Assembly (NCBI GenBank): GCA_016946835.1
Contig: JACVTC010000004.1
Location: 2,098,501-2,162,500 of the forward strand
DNA from: Neocallimastix lanati (nom. inval.)
Lineage: Eukaryota; Neocallimastigomycota; Neocallimastigomycetes; Neocallimastigales; Neocallimastigaceae
DNA length: 64,000 nt
Direction: 5' to 3'
Shown here: in pieces, positions 37,001 to 48,527 of the stretch
Numbering within the stretch: the stretch's first letter is position 1
How the letters are laid out: each line of letters opens with the position of its first letter
The notes under the pieces: model-generated
Seen by the model: the letters and a program-made list of their open reading frames with translations, nothing else
Told to the model about the DNA's origin: nothing
Database searches by the model: none
Translations under genes and position numbers: made by a program

Positions 37001-40000
37001 TGTATTCATATTCTACTATTTATTTTATTTTATTTTATTTTATTTTATTTTATTTTATTTTATTTTATTTTATTTTATTTTATTTTATTTTATTTTATTT
37101 TATTTTATTTTATTTTATTCAATCTGTACTCTATATTCATATTCTACTATTTATTTTATTTTATTTTATTTTATTTTATTTTATTCAATCTGTACTCTAT
37201 ATTCATATTCTACTATTTATTTTATTTTATTTTATTTTATTCAATCTGTACTCTATATTCATATTCTACTATTTATTTTATTTTATTTTATTTTATTTTA
37301 TTTTATTTTATTTTATTTTATTTTATTTTATTTTATTTTATTTTATTTTATTTTATTTTATTTTATTTTATTTTATTTTATTTTATTTTATTTTATTTTA
37401 TTTTATTATATTTTATTTTATTTTATTTTATTTTATTTTATTTTATTTTATTTTATTTTATTTTATTTTATTTTATTTTATTTTATTCAATCTGTACTTA
37501 TATTTATATTCTACTATTTATTTTATTTTATTTTATTTTATATTCTTGTATTTTTATATTATTACATTCAATATTTATTTTATTTTATTTTATTTTATTT
37601 TATTTTATTTTATTTTATTTTATTTTATTTTATTCAATCTGTACTTTATATTCATATTCTACTATTTATTTTATTTTATTTTATTTTATTTTATTTTATT
37701 TTATTTTATTTTATTTTATTTTATTCAATCTGTACTCTATATTCATATTCTACTATTTATTTTATTTTATTTTATTTTATTTTATTTTATTTTATTTTAT
37801 TTTATTTTATTCAATCTGTACTCTATATTCATATTCTACTATTTATTTTATTTTATATTATTTTATTTTATTTTATTTTATTTTATTCAATCTGTACTCT
37901 ATATTCATATTCTACTATTTATTTTATTTTATATTATTTTATTTTATTTTATTTTATTTTATTCAATCTGTACTCTATATTCATATTCTACTATTTATTT
38001 TATTTTATTTTATTTTATTTTATTTTATTTTATTTTATTCAATCTGTACTCTATATTCATATTCTACTATTTATTTTATTTTATTTTATTTTATTTTATT
38101 TTATTCAATCTGTACTCTATATTCATATTCTACTATTTATTTTATTTTATTTTATTTTATTTTATTTTATTCAATCTGTACTCTATATTCATATTCTACT
38201 ATTTATTTTATTTTATTTTATTTTATTCAATCTGTACTCTATATTCATATTCTACTATTTATTTTATTTTATTTTATTTTATTTTATTTTATTTTATTTT
38301 ATTCAATCTGTACTTATATTTATATTCTACTATTTATTTTATTTTATTTTATTTTATATTCTTGTATTTTTATATTATTACATTCAATATTTATTTTATT
38401 TTATTTTATTTTATTTTATTTTATTTTATTTTATTTTATTTTATTCAATCTGTACTTTATATTCATATTCTACTATTTATTTTATTTTATTTTATTTTAT
38501 TCAATCTGTACTTATATTTAATATTCTAATATTTATTTTATTTTATTTTATTTTATTTTATTTTATTTAATTTTATTTTATTTTATTTTATTTTATTTTA
38601 TTTTATTTTATTTTATTTTATTTTATTTTATTTTATTTTATTTTATTTTATTTTATTTTATTTTATTTTATTTTATTTTATTTTATTTTATTTTATTTTA
38701 TTTTATTCAATCTGTACTTATATTTATATTCTACTATTTATTTTATTTTATTTTATTTTATATTCTTGTATTTTTATATTATTACATTCAATATTTATTT
38801 TATTTTATTTTATTTTATTTTATTTTATTTTATTTTATTTTATTTTATTTTATTTTATTCAATCTGTACTTTATATTCATATTCTACTATTTATTTTATT
38901 TTATTTTATTTTATTTTATTTTATTTTATTTTATTTTATTTTATTTAATTTTATTTTATTTTATTTTATTTTATTTTATTTTATTTTATTTTATTTTATT
39001 TTATTTTATTTTATTTTATTTTATTTTATTTTATTTTATTCAATCTGTACTTATATTTATATTCTACTATTTATTTTATTTTATTTTATTTTATTTTATT
39101 TTATTTTATTTTATTTTATTTTATTTTATTTTATTTTATTTTATTTTATTTTATTTTATTTTATTTTATTTTATTTTATTTTATTAATACTTTACTCTTT
39201 TATATTACTTCACTATTTATTATATTTTATTTTATTTTATTTTATTTTATTTTATTTTATTTTATTCAATCTGTACTCTATATTCATATTCTACTATTTA
39301 TTTTATTTTATTTTATTCAATCTGTACTCTATATTCATATTCTACTATTTATTTTATTTTATTTTATTTTATTTTATTTTATTTTATTTTATTCAATCTG
39401 TACTCTATATTCATATTCTACTATTTATTTTATTTTATTTTATTTTATTTTATTTTATTTTATTTTATTCAATCTGTACTCTATATTCATATTCTACTAT
39501 TTATTTTATTTTATTTTATTTTATTTTATTTTATTCAATCTGTACTCTATATTCATATTCTACTATTTATTTTATTTTATTTTATTTTATTCAATCTGTA
39601 CTCTATATTCATATTCTACTATTTATTTTATTTTATTTTATTTTATTTTATTTTATTTTATTTTATTCAATCTGTACTTATATTTATATTCTACTATTTA
39701 TTTTATTTTATTTTATTTTATATTCTTGTATTTTTATATTATTACATTCAATATTTATTTTATTTTATTTTATTTTATTTTATTTTATTTTATTTTATTT
39801 TATTTTATTTTATTCAATCTGTACTTTATATTCATATTCTACTATTTATTTTATTTTATTTTATTTTATTTTATTTTATTTTATTTTATTTTATTTTATT
39901 TTATTTTATTTTATTTTATTTTATTTTATTTTATTTTATTTTATTTTATTTAATCTGTACTCTGTATTCATATTCTACTATTTATTTTATTTTATTTTAT

Positions 40001-40334
40001 TTTATTTTATTTTATTTTATTCAATCTGTACTTTATATTCATATTCTACTATTTATTTTATTTTATTTTATTTTATTTTATTTTATTTTATTTTATTTTA
40101 TTTTATTTTATTTTATTTTATTTTATTTTATTTTATTTTATTTTATTTTATTTTATTTTATTTTATTCAATCTGTACTTATATTTATATTCTACTATTTA
40201 TTTTATTTTATTTTATTTTATTTTATTTTATTTTATTTTATTTTATTTTATTTTATTTTATTTAATTTTATTTTATTTTATTTTATTTTATTTTATTTTA
40301 TTTTATTTTATTTTATTTTATTTTATTTTATTTT
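28023..40334 (+). repeat. About 12.3-kb TTTTA satellite with higher-order spacers
   Basis: Pentamer TTTTA arrays are interrupted every 25-300 bp by 35-40 bp spacers of a few types. They are A (CTGTACTTATATTTATATTC), B (ATTCTTGTATTTTTATATTA), C (CTGTACTTTATATTCATATT), D (CTGTACTCTATATTCATATT), E (AATACTTTACTCTTTTATAT) and a rare CTGTACTCTGTATTC form. The block A-B-C recurs with fixed inner spacing (A to B about 52 bp, B to C about 92 bp) at about 29.2, 30.0, 30.9, 31.6, 32.0, 33.1, 33.4, 34.2, 35.05, 35.4, 36.4, 37.5, 38.3 and 39.7 kb. D spacers fill between. Huge open frames of LFYFI repeats across it arise from the 15-bp period and are not proteins. Confidence 0.97.
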
Positions 40335-40454
40335 ATTATATATTATTTTGTGTTTTTTTTTTTGTTTTTGTTTATTTTTTTTATTTTTTTTATCTTTTTA
40401 TTACATGTATTTTTTCAAATATTTAATTAATAAAGATGAAACAAGTTTGCTGTC

Positions 40455-40490
<36 letters not shown>
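40335..40490 (+). other. Poly(A) insertion-like segment beside the satellite
   Basis: AATTAATAAAGATGAAACAA, a poly(A)-signal-like AATAAA, stands about 25 bases before an A-run of about 32 bases (40459-40490). That is the layout of a cDNA 3' end. No coding frame precedes it, so the source transcript is unknown. Confidence 0.4.
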
Positions 40491-40496
<6 letters not shown>

Positions 40497-40847
40497 GGAA
40501 CGTAAACCGCAAACATAAAGTTAAGCACCTTAAAAAAGAAATTTAGAAATTTTTATCTAGGAAAAATTAACTTTGATATAAAATTACCAGAAAATTAAAT
40601 CAGAAAAAAAAAAAAAATAAAAATAAATAATAAATAAATATATAAATAAATATATATATATAATATAATGAAATAAATAAATTGCAACAATACTTCCTCG
40701 AACCAGAGTTATAAATCATATAAAACCCAAACTTCCTGACTCCTATTAATTATTAATTAAAAATTTTTTTATTTATTATTTTATTATTTATTTTTTATTT
40801 ATTTTTCCATTGTTCATGCTATATGTTTTATTTTCTCAATACTTTAC

Positions 40848-40887
<40 letters not shown>

Positions 40888-40910
40888 GTATAAAATAATA
40901 CATATTTTTA
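40491..40910. other. AT-rich spacer
   Basis: Holds a slightly GC-richer patch at 40680-40740 and a 35-base A-run at 40851-40885. No gene is seen. Confidence 0.5.
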
Positions 40911-40913
40911 TAA

Positions 40914-41088
40914 AAATAAAATAAAATAAAATAAAATAAAATAAAATAAAATAAAATAAAATAAAATAAATAGTTGAAATATAAATATGAAGTACAGATT
41001 GAATAAAATAAAATAAAATAAAATAAAATAAAATAAAATAAAATAAAAATAAAATAAAATAAAATAAAATAAAATAAAATATAAATAT
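40914..41088 (-). repeat. Inverted block of the TTTTA satellite
   Basis: The plus strand here shows TAAAA pentamers around a spacer that is the reverse complement of CTGTACTTCATATTTATA followed by TTCAACTATTTA. So this is the main satellite in the opposite orientation, 0.6 kb from its right edge. Confidence 0.9.
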
Positions 41089-41407
41089 AAATATAAATAT
41101 ATTTTGAAAATAAATATATTTATATATATAAAAAAAAAAAAGTGATAAAGCAAAACACTTTTTATAATAAATTACTAATGTTCTTTTATTAATATTATGA
41201 AAAGCATAACTTTTACAATTAAAAAATATATACACATATATATATATTTATATTTTAAATTTTTATATTATTATTTTTATTTTTTTTTTTTTTTATTTTT
41301 AAATTTATTTTTTTTATTATTTTAAATTTTCATATTATAATTATTATCTAAATTGTTATTTATATATTTAAGTTTTATATTTCTATCATTACAATTTTTT
41401 TACTTTT

Positions 41408-41445
<38 letters not shown>

Positions 41446-41631
41446 TACATTCAGTTGAATAGCCACTTTCTTAATATTAATCATTACTATCTAATCCACT
41501 AAAATAATAACTAATTGAAAAAACTAACAATTTTTTTTAAACATAAAATTTAAAATATTTTAAAGATTTATATTTATAGAAATTTTTAAATTTATCTTAA
41601 ATAAATGTTCTTAATTAAATATTGAATTTTT

Positions 41632-42039
41632 TCAGTTGTATTCTCTCAGTGGATCAACTAATATCTGATTTTCATATTCATAAAGTGAATCTTCAATATC
41701 ATGTAAATTGTCAAAGTAGTTATCTTCTTGTACATTCTCTCTTCCAAATTCAGTTGGAGGCATATAATCAATTAGTAGATCAACATTTTGTTCACTTTCT
41801 CCAACAAAGTTACCTTCTGGAATATTTCCACTTTCCAATTGTCTTTGACTATATTGACTATTATTACTTAACTCTTGAGAATTATCTTGTTGATAATTAT
41901 TATTTCTTTGATTATTACCTTCAAGACGATCCTTTTGCTCTTGTTCATTACCTGTATTTACATTAACATCATTTTCATCATCAATATAAACATCAATATT
42001 AATTGTAATATTAATTTCAACAGAATTGCTATTTCTCAT
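41632..42039 (-). CDS. Hypothetical acidic Asn/Glu-rich protein
   Basis: A complete frame of 135 residues from MRNSNSVEIN to a TGA stop. The composition is mixed and acidic (many E, D, N, Q), with a hydrophilic Asn/Gln stretch at about 30-65 and a C-terminal half with LIDYMPPTEFGRENV. No signal peptide, membrane segment or known motif is seen. The local base composition is richer than the flanks, which supports coding. It could also be one exon of a larger gene. No function is proposed. Confidence 0.55.
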   Translation of the reverse strand: MRNSNSVEINITINIDVYIDDENDVNVNTGNEQEQKDRLEGNNQRNNNYQQDNSQELSNNSQYSQRQLESGNIPEGNFVGESEQNVDLLIDYMPPTEFGRENVQEDNYFDNLHDIEDSLYEYENQILVDPLREYN

Positions 42040-42057
42040 TTTTTTAAAATAAATTAA

Positions 42058-42262
42058 TTTTTTTTTTTAAAAAATAACTTTTAAAATTGAAAATAAAAAA
42101 AATATTTATAGTATTTGATTTTACAATGATTTAATTTTTTTTTAAAATAAATAAATTAATTTTTTTTAAAAAAATTAATAAATTTTTTTTTTTAAAAGAT
42201 AGCTTTTTAATATTGAAAATAAAAAAAAAAATATTTATAGTATTTGATTTTACAATGATTTA
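42058..42262. repeat. Tandem duplication of about 120 bp upstream of the 41.6-kb gene
   Basis: The segment with TTTATAGTATTTGATTTTAC occurs at about 42101 and again at about 42233, each followed by AATGATTTAATT. It lies directly 5' of the minus-strand gene that starts at 42039, so it duplicates the likely promoter or leader region. Confidence 0.75.
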
Positions 42263-42764
42263 ATTCTTTCAAATAATCTTTCATTATTTAATAAATGATA
42301 AATTAAAAATTATATATTATAGTCAATTTTTAATGTTTCACTAGTTTAAAAAAAAAAAAAAAAAAATATAAAATTTTATTATATCATAAATTACATAAAT
42401 TACATTGTTATATTAATTAAAAAAGGTCAAATTTTAATATATTAAATATTAATAGAAGAAGAGAAAATTATAATTAATATGATATTAATCTTATCTATGA
42501 TTATATATATAGATTTTTTTTTTTTTTATTTTATTTTAATAAAAATTAAATCTTTTATTCTTTTGATTGACCTTAAAATTATATGTTATTATTTATATAA
42601 ACCTCAGATAAAAAAATTTTAAACCAATATAATAAATATTTATTAATAAAAGGAGTAAATTAAAATTAATAGAATTCAATAAATAAAAATAAAAAATAAA
42701 AATAAAAATAAAAATAAAAATAAAAATAATTATTTTTATATTAATTTTAAAGTTACAGTTCAGA

Positions 42765-43545
42765 AAGTTTCATTTCCGCAAAATTTTAATAAATAGATAA
42801 ATAAATAATAAATTTGGTATAATATTTTAGAAAATAAATTTTTTATTGCTAAAATAAATAATTAAATTAATATTTTTTATTATATTATATATTTTTATTT
42901 ATTGGATTAAATAATTTTAAAAAAATTTTTTTTTCATATTATCGAATCAATAAATATTGAATATTAATTTTTATAATAATAAAATTTAATAATAATATTA
43001 TTATATATACATATAATAAATAAATAATAATAATAAATAGTAATTATTTAATTGGAAAATAAAATTTTTAAATATTTAAATATTTAAATATTAAATATTA
43101 AAAAAAATGAAATAATTTTAAAAAGGATTTTAATATAATAGTATATTAAAATAATTTTTTTTTTTACTAAAATATTTATAAATATTTTTTTTTAAAAATT
43201 TATAAATTATATAATACTGCGGAAGAATTTTTAAAATTTCAAAAGGTGTAAAAAATGTCAATTAATTATTTAAATATTATTTTTTAATTTTAATAATTAT
43301 ATCTTTAATTATTATCCTTTATATATTTTTTGAATTAATAAATATTTATTTTATATATATTATCTTTTTTTAAAAAAAATTAATTTTAAATTTATTAATT
43401 ATGGTTCTATTTATTTATTTATTCATTTATTTAATATGTATATTATTTATTTATTTTATTATTAATTTATTTATTGATTAACTTTTAAAAAAAAATTGCG
43501 AAATGCAACTTTTTGAAAATAAATTTTTCGAAATAATAAAAATAA
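42765..43545. mobile_element. Degenerate member of the TTTCGC inverted-repeat family
   Basis: The left end has AAGTTTCATTTCCGCAAAAT then TAATAAATAGATAAATAAAT. The right end has TTGCGAAATGCAACTTTTTG. The interior ACTGCGGAAG...AAAAGGTGTAAAA (about 43218-43255) matches ACTGCGCAAGGACTTAAAAG at 58352 in the intact copy. I cannot define a target duplication. The element is non-coding. Confidence 0.65.
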
Positions 43546-44016
43546 ACATGAAAAAAATAAATTTATGTTTAAAACATCCAATTTTTATAACTCCATAATA
43601 AATAAATCAATGACTAACCATTACCATAACAAACTTTCATATAATGTTTTAAACTTTTATTAATTTCTTATTTTATCTTATTTTATTCTATATAATTATA
43701 AATTATTATTTTAATTATATAAAAGGTTTAAATACTCAATAAAGTAAATGTTCTTCCTAATTTAATATGATACTTAATGAAACAATAAAATTAAAATACT
43801 TTTTTTATAATATCATATATATATATTTTACAATTAAAAAATAACAATATAAAATTTAAGATATAAATTTAAAAACACTCTTAATAAATTCAAATTTATT
43901 TTTATTATTTTTTAATTTAAAATATAATTTTATTTATTTTTATTTTTTTTTTTATTAATATTATTATTTTAATTATAAATAACTTTTTAAAAATAATTAC
44001 TAAATTACAATCGAAT
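43546..44016. other. AT-rich spacer
   Basis: Contains only A/T-rich sequence downstream of the minus-strand gene at 44246. No gene is seen. Confidence 0.5.
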
Positions 44017-44136
44017 CTGTTTCAGATTAAAATATATACACTTTCTTTTTTAATCTGAAACAGAAACAATCCAAAAAATATATATATATAATATTTTAAA
44101 TGTTTTTTCTTTTAATTTGAACCTGAAAGGTTCAAA
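44017..44136 (-). promoter_or_regulatory. Two hairpins in the 3' flank of the 44.2-kb gene
   Basis: CTGTTTCAGATTAAAA at 44017-44032 is exactly inverted at 44048-44063. TTTGAACCT at 44116-44124 is exactly inverted at 44128-44136 with a 3-base loop. The two hairpins sit in diverged copies of one segment (both followed by CAAAAAATA). They lie 110-230 bases past the stop of the minus-strand gene. They may be structured 3' UTR elements or recombination products. Confidence 0.5.
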
Positions 44137-44245
44137 AAATAAAAAAAAAAAAATAAAATATTATAAAACATTATAAAATAATATAAATGGCTTTATAAAA
44201 TATTAATAGTTTATATTATTATATATTTGCCTTTCTTACTTTGAA

Positions 44246-44506
44246 TTAGTCAATTGTACCTTGATAATTACTTTTAAATAAGTTATTTATAATTCTAACA
44301 ATCATTCCTTGATAAAAATTTATTTGTTCTTGTAATAACATCCTTCTATTTTCTAGATGTCTTAAAGTTTCCATTTCAAACTTTATATTGTTATTTAAAC
44401 TTCTGTAGAGATCAACTACATTAGGATTAACATTTTGACCTTGAGTATTATTTTCTCCCCCTTCTAATGGAATTTCGCCATTGATAACTTGAAGTATATA
44501 ATCCAT
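44246..44506 (-). CDS. Hypothetical small coiled-coil protein
   Basis: A complete frame of 86 residues (MDYILQVINGE start, TAA stop). Residues about 30-75 contain spaced Leu/Met/Ile with many charged residues (METLRHLENRRMLLQEQINF), which suggests an amphipathic helix or coiled coil. No signal peptide or known domain. It is more GC-rich than the surrounding A/T tracts. The ATG follows a 17-base A-run on the coding strand. It may be a real small protein or one exon of a larger gene. Confidence 0.55.
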   Translation of the reverse strand: MDYILQVINGEIPLEGGENNTQGQNVNPNVVDLYRSLNNNIKFEMETLRHLENRRMLLQEQINFYQGMIVRIINNLFKSNYQGTID

Positions 44507-44748
44507 TTCTATTGGGAATTAAGTTTTTTTTTTTTTTTTGAAAACTAATAATAAAAAATTTTTTAATTAAATTTAAAGTAAAAAAATATATATATATATA
44601 TATATATTTTATATATTTTTACTTTCAAATTTTAAAAAAAATTTTTCTCTCTTTCTTAAGGTATTTATAATTTTTAATATTATAACAGATATATATTAAA
44701 TATATTATTATTTTTTTTTTTTTTTTTTAATTTATAAAATATATATGA

Positions 44749-44802
<54 letters not shown>

Positions 44803-44984
44803 AATAAAGATCGTAAACAATAAAGATCAGTTTTAAATTAATATTAATATATTAATTTTTTACTATATCATAATTAATTAATACTTTATAATGATAATTT
44901 AGTGAAAGAAAGTTAGGTTAGAAAATATTTAATGAAATATTATTGGTTAATAATAATTTAGTAATAATATTTATAGTAATTATG
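44507..44984. other. AT-rich spacer
   Basis: Dominated by homopolymers, including an A-run of about 47 bases at 44755-44801. No gene is seen. Confidence 0.5.
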
Positions 44985-45135
44985 ATATAAAATGAAATAT
45001 TCAAACCTTAATTAATATAAAATTAGTTTTATTATTTAAACATAAATTAATGTCATAAATCAAATTTAAATCTAATGATTTTACAACAATTTCAATATGT
45101 GGCTTGATTTCTATATATTAATTATATTTATAATT
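44985..45135. repeat. Dispersed repeat family 3, plus copy
   Basis: The string TATAAAATGAAATATTCAAA and about 120 following bases match the reverse complement of 57730-57860. The match stops near GTGGCTTGATTT. This copy lacks the tRNA-like part of the other. Confidence 0.75.
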
Positions 45136-45721
45136 AATAATAAATTTTATAGCATAAAACAATGTTTTAATTATATTCTTTTTATTTTATATTTATATTT
45201 ATATAGTTATTAAATATTTCCTTAAATAATAATTATTAATAGTTTATTCTAATCACAAGAACAATTAATTAAATAGTTAATTATAACTAAATAACATAAA
45301 AATAAAGCATTTCTCTGAATTAAGAGAATGGCTGTAGTCGAGTCGTTGTTGTGTAAAAGTTAAGATTAAAAGTTATAAGAAAGTTGTTAAATAGTCTTTT
45401 TAAATATATGTAGTTTTTATATAAAATTAAATAAATAAATAAATAATAAATTAATAAATTTAATAAATAAATCCCAACAAAAGTACATCGAACTTTTGAG
45501 TTGTATATCAATTAATAATAGTTTAAAGAGATTTTAGTAATTAATTACATTTTATTGGATAATTTTATTATATTTTTAACTAGTTAATAAATATTTTACA
45601 ATGTATTTATATTGATGAATGATAATAAATAAATAAACTAAATAAATTAAATATTAAAAAGTGTGAATATTATTATTGTGTATATTATTCTATATAATAT
45701 TAGAATATGTTATTTTGTCAT
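45136..45721. other. AT-rich spacer
   Basis: A small GC-richer patch at 45310-45360 (GGCTGTAGTCGAGTCGTTG) has no match that I recognise. No gene is seen. Confidence 0.5.
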
Positions 45722-45839
45722 TTATTCCCATCCATATAAAATAAATATTGAAATGATAAATAAAATTTTAAATGTGTCATAGTAATGTACAAAATAGGCA
45801 AGAATTAGAAAAGTGAATCCATAATATGAGAGATAGTCA

Positions 45840-46060
45840 TGGCTAATCTGGTCTACAATTGCTTTATCTACCATGGGTTGTACAAGGCCATGTATATGCA
45901 TATCCAGGTGGATAGGGATCAATTTTATCAAATATTGATTCATCTAAGTTTTATTTTATTTTTTATTTTTTATTTTTTGTTTGTTTTTTTTTTTTTTTTG
46001 TTTCATTAATCTGTTTTCTTCTTCAACTTCAATTTCACTATTTAAATTATCTTAAAAAAT
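45840..46060 (-). pseudogene. Decayed coding remnant
   Basis: The minus strand reads DNLNSEIEVEEENRLMKQ, then an A-rich run with stops, then DPYPPGYAYTWPCTTHGR and a stop. Pro/Tyr/Trp/Cys-rich protein is unlike A/T noise. It is interrupted and no family is recognised. Confidence 0.4.
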
Positions 46061-46125
46061 TAAAGTACAATCTAAAAATTATAAAAATATAATAGAAATA
46101 TTAAATAAAAAACTTTAATTTTTGG

Positions 46126-46497
46126 CTTCTTATTTTGAACAATTTTAAGTAATAATTATTTTCACCATTATCATTATATTAAAAATCTTATCATAAAAAT
46201 TTGTATTTTGCTTATATTAAAATTTTATTATTAATAATTCTAAATTACACTTCTTATTTTGAACAATTTTAAGTAATAATTATTTTCACCATTATCATTA
46301 TATTAAAAATCTTATCATAAAAATTTGTATTTTGCTTATATTAAAATTTTATTATTAATAATTCTAAATTACACTTCTTATTTTGAACAATTTTAAGTAA
46401 TAATTATTTTCACCATTATCATTATATTAAAAATCTTATCATAAAAATTTGTATTTTGCTTATATTAAAATTTTATTATTAATAATTCTAAATTACA
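46126..46497. repeat. Perfect tandem triplication, 124-bp unit
   Basis: Units start at 46126, 46250 and 46374 with CTTCTTATTTTGAACAATTT and end CTAAATTACA. I see no difference between the copies except at the outer edge. This suggests a recent event. It is non-coding. Confidence 0.95.
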
Positions 46498-47047
46498 ATT
46501 ACTTTAAGTATAGACTAATAGCAACCATTTCTATTATAGCAGGATATATTTTATATATTGATAATAATAAGTTTAATTATAATTTTTTTTTTAAAAAAAA
46601 AAAAAAAATTAAATTATTTATATAAATATGAAAGAATTTTTGATTTTCCATAATTATATAAAGTATTAAAATAAAAAGGAAAAAATAAAAATAATAAAAA
46701 ATAATTTATATTTTTTTCTTTATTATAAATTAAAAATATAAGAAAAATATTTATCTATACATAATAAATAAATACTTATTCATTTATTATATACATATGC
46801 AAAAAAAAATCCAATTCATGGTGGAAATTAATTTAGACAACAATTCATTCATTAAAGAGTGGAACGACAAATATACCTCTAATAGTGTATACACACCACA
46901 TTCTGTGTGACTCCTTAACAGATTAAGAGTCTCAAAGGTGAGAGACTTATTTTTTTTTATAAAACATTTTATGATATCATTAAATTTTAATAAATAATAT
47001 TTAGTTTTTATTTTATCTTATTTTTTTTTTATTTTATGTTCATCATA

Positions 47048-48046
47048 ATGCCTAAAAGAAAAAAATAATAAAAAAGCAATTGAAGAGAGCTCTAGTTCAT
47101 CAACTCCAACTGTTAGTAAGGAAAATGGAACTATCTCCCCAATTACACTTAATGATTCTGAAAATGATGATCTTACAAACGATTCTGATTTATTTGATGT
47201 TGATGATAATCCTAATAATAATAAAAATGTCACCATTAATAAAATTAATAAATACTATGGTAATACATCAAAATCTGTTTTTGATATAAAAGATTTTGAC
47301 ATATCAAAAGAAAATTTTCTTAATGGTATGAACCATTAAGAAGACATTTAATTGCCAATGACTTAGATACTTTCATTGACAAACAAATAGATAGTAAAAT
47401 TATGAATAGAAAACAAATAAAAGATGATAATGCAGTCCAGTCAATAATAATTAATAGCCTGAATAACATTAATCAAAATTATCTTAGTGGATGTAGAACG
47501 GCATACCAAATGATGCAAAGATTGAAAAGGCGCTACTATCAATCTGGACAAGCATTATTAAATATCTTAGAACAAAAAATAAAAAATTTAAAAATTAATG
47601 ATAATGATTATATTCAGTATATAAATGAATTAAATAATCTTTTTGAACAACACCAAACTGAATGTGAGAATTTAAATAAAAAAAATCAATGGATGAAGAA
47701 ACAAAACTTTTATATTCATCTATTGAACTAGATAAATTTTGTATTAATTCACCTCCTTATATACAGTTTTAAAAATTTTAATGATTTAGTTAATGAATTA
47801 TATAAAAGACACGACTTTTTCGAAAAGGCAAACATATTAAAATACTCAAACAATATGTCTATTGATTTAAATGTCAATAATGTGAACAAAAGAAAATCTT
47901 ATAATAATATTAATTCTAATAAAGAATATTACTGCCATATTTGTAAAGTTAAAGGTCATTCTACTGATTTTTGTAAATTTAATTCTTTAAATAAAGAAAA
48001 CAATAATTACAAAAATAATAGTTTTAAAAATAAAAAAGAATTATAA
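47048..48046 (+). pseudogene. copia gag with CCHC zinc knuckle, frameshifted
   Basis: The start MPKRK is followed at once by stops because of an A-run (47060-47066). In the next frame a Ser- and Asp-rich N-terminus continues to about 47338. A further frame change leads to LRRHLIANDLDTFIDKQ and a long helical gag core (47402-47731). After another break comes YYCHICKVKGHSTDFC (47928-47975), a C-x2-C-x4-H-x4-C nucleocapsid knuckle. There are at least three frameshifts. Confidence 0.85.
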
Positions 48047-48261
48047 AAATTATAATAGCATTAAGTTTAATTTAATACAAAATAATAATAATTATCACTC
48101 AAGTAATATTAATGAAGATAATTATAATGACGATATTTCTGACAACTCATATGAATATGATGAAGACAATGATTTTAAGGATAAAATTACTATAGTAGTA
48201 TATGAATTACTGGTAGTGTCTCAGTAATTGAAAATTGTAATAATACAAATTTTAAAAAAGA

Positions 48262-48345
48262 AAATAAATACACACATTGGATTATTGAGAGCGGTACTGG
48301 TATTAATTTAACTAATGAATTAAACAATTTAAAAAAATAAATATG
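48262..48345 (+). pseudogene. copia protease remnant
   Basis: WIIESGTGINLTN matches the copia protease site, where an Asp is normal in D-S-G. Here it is Glu, so the active site is lost in addition to nearby frame breaks. Confidence 0.7.
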
Positions 48346-48527
48346 ATATCAATAATAAAAATATTATATATCCAAATGGTAAATTAGATAGAATTAAATG
48401 TAAAGGTACATATAATGTCAAATTCAAAAATAATAAATTTATTTTATCTAATGTTTATTATGCGTCAAATATCAAAAATAATTTAATTTCAACACATTCT
48501 ATATTAAATAATGGATGTAAAATAGTT

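Noticed and set aside
28023-40334. Telomere or subtelomere
   Set aside because: TTTTA is not a known telomere repeat, the array is interstitial, and the spacers are not G-rich.
45722-45943. 73-residue frame as a membrane protein
   Set aside because: A different frame in the same DNA gives the more protein-like DPYPPGYAYTWP segment, so this frame is probably a shadow.
47080-47289. 69-residue Leu/Ile/Met-rich frame at the copia 5' end
   Set aside because: It is an out-of-frame shadow of the Ser/Asp-rich gag N-terminus.
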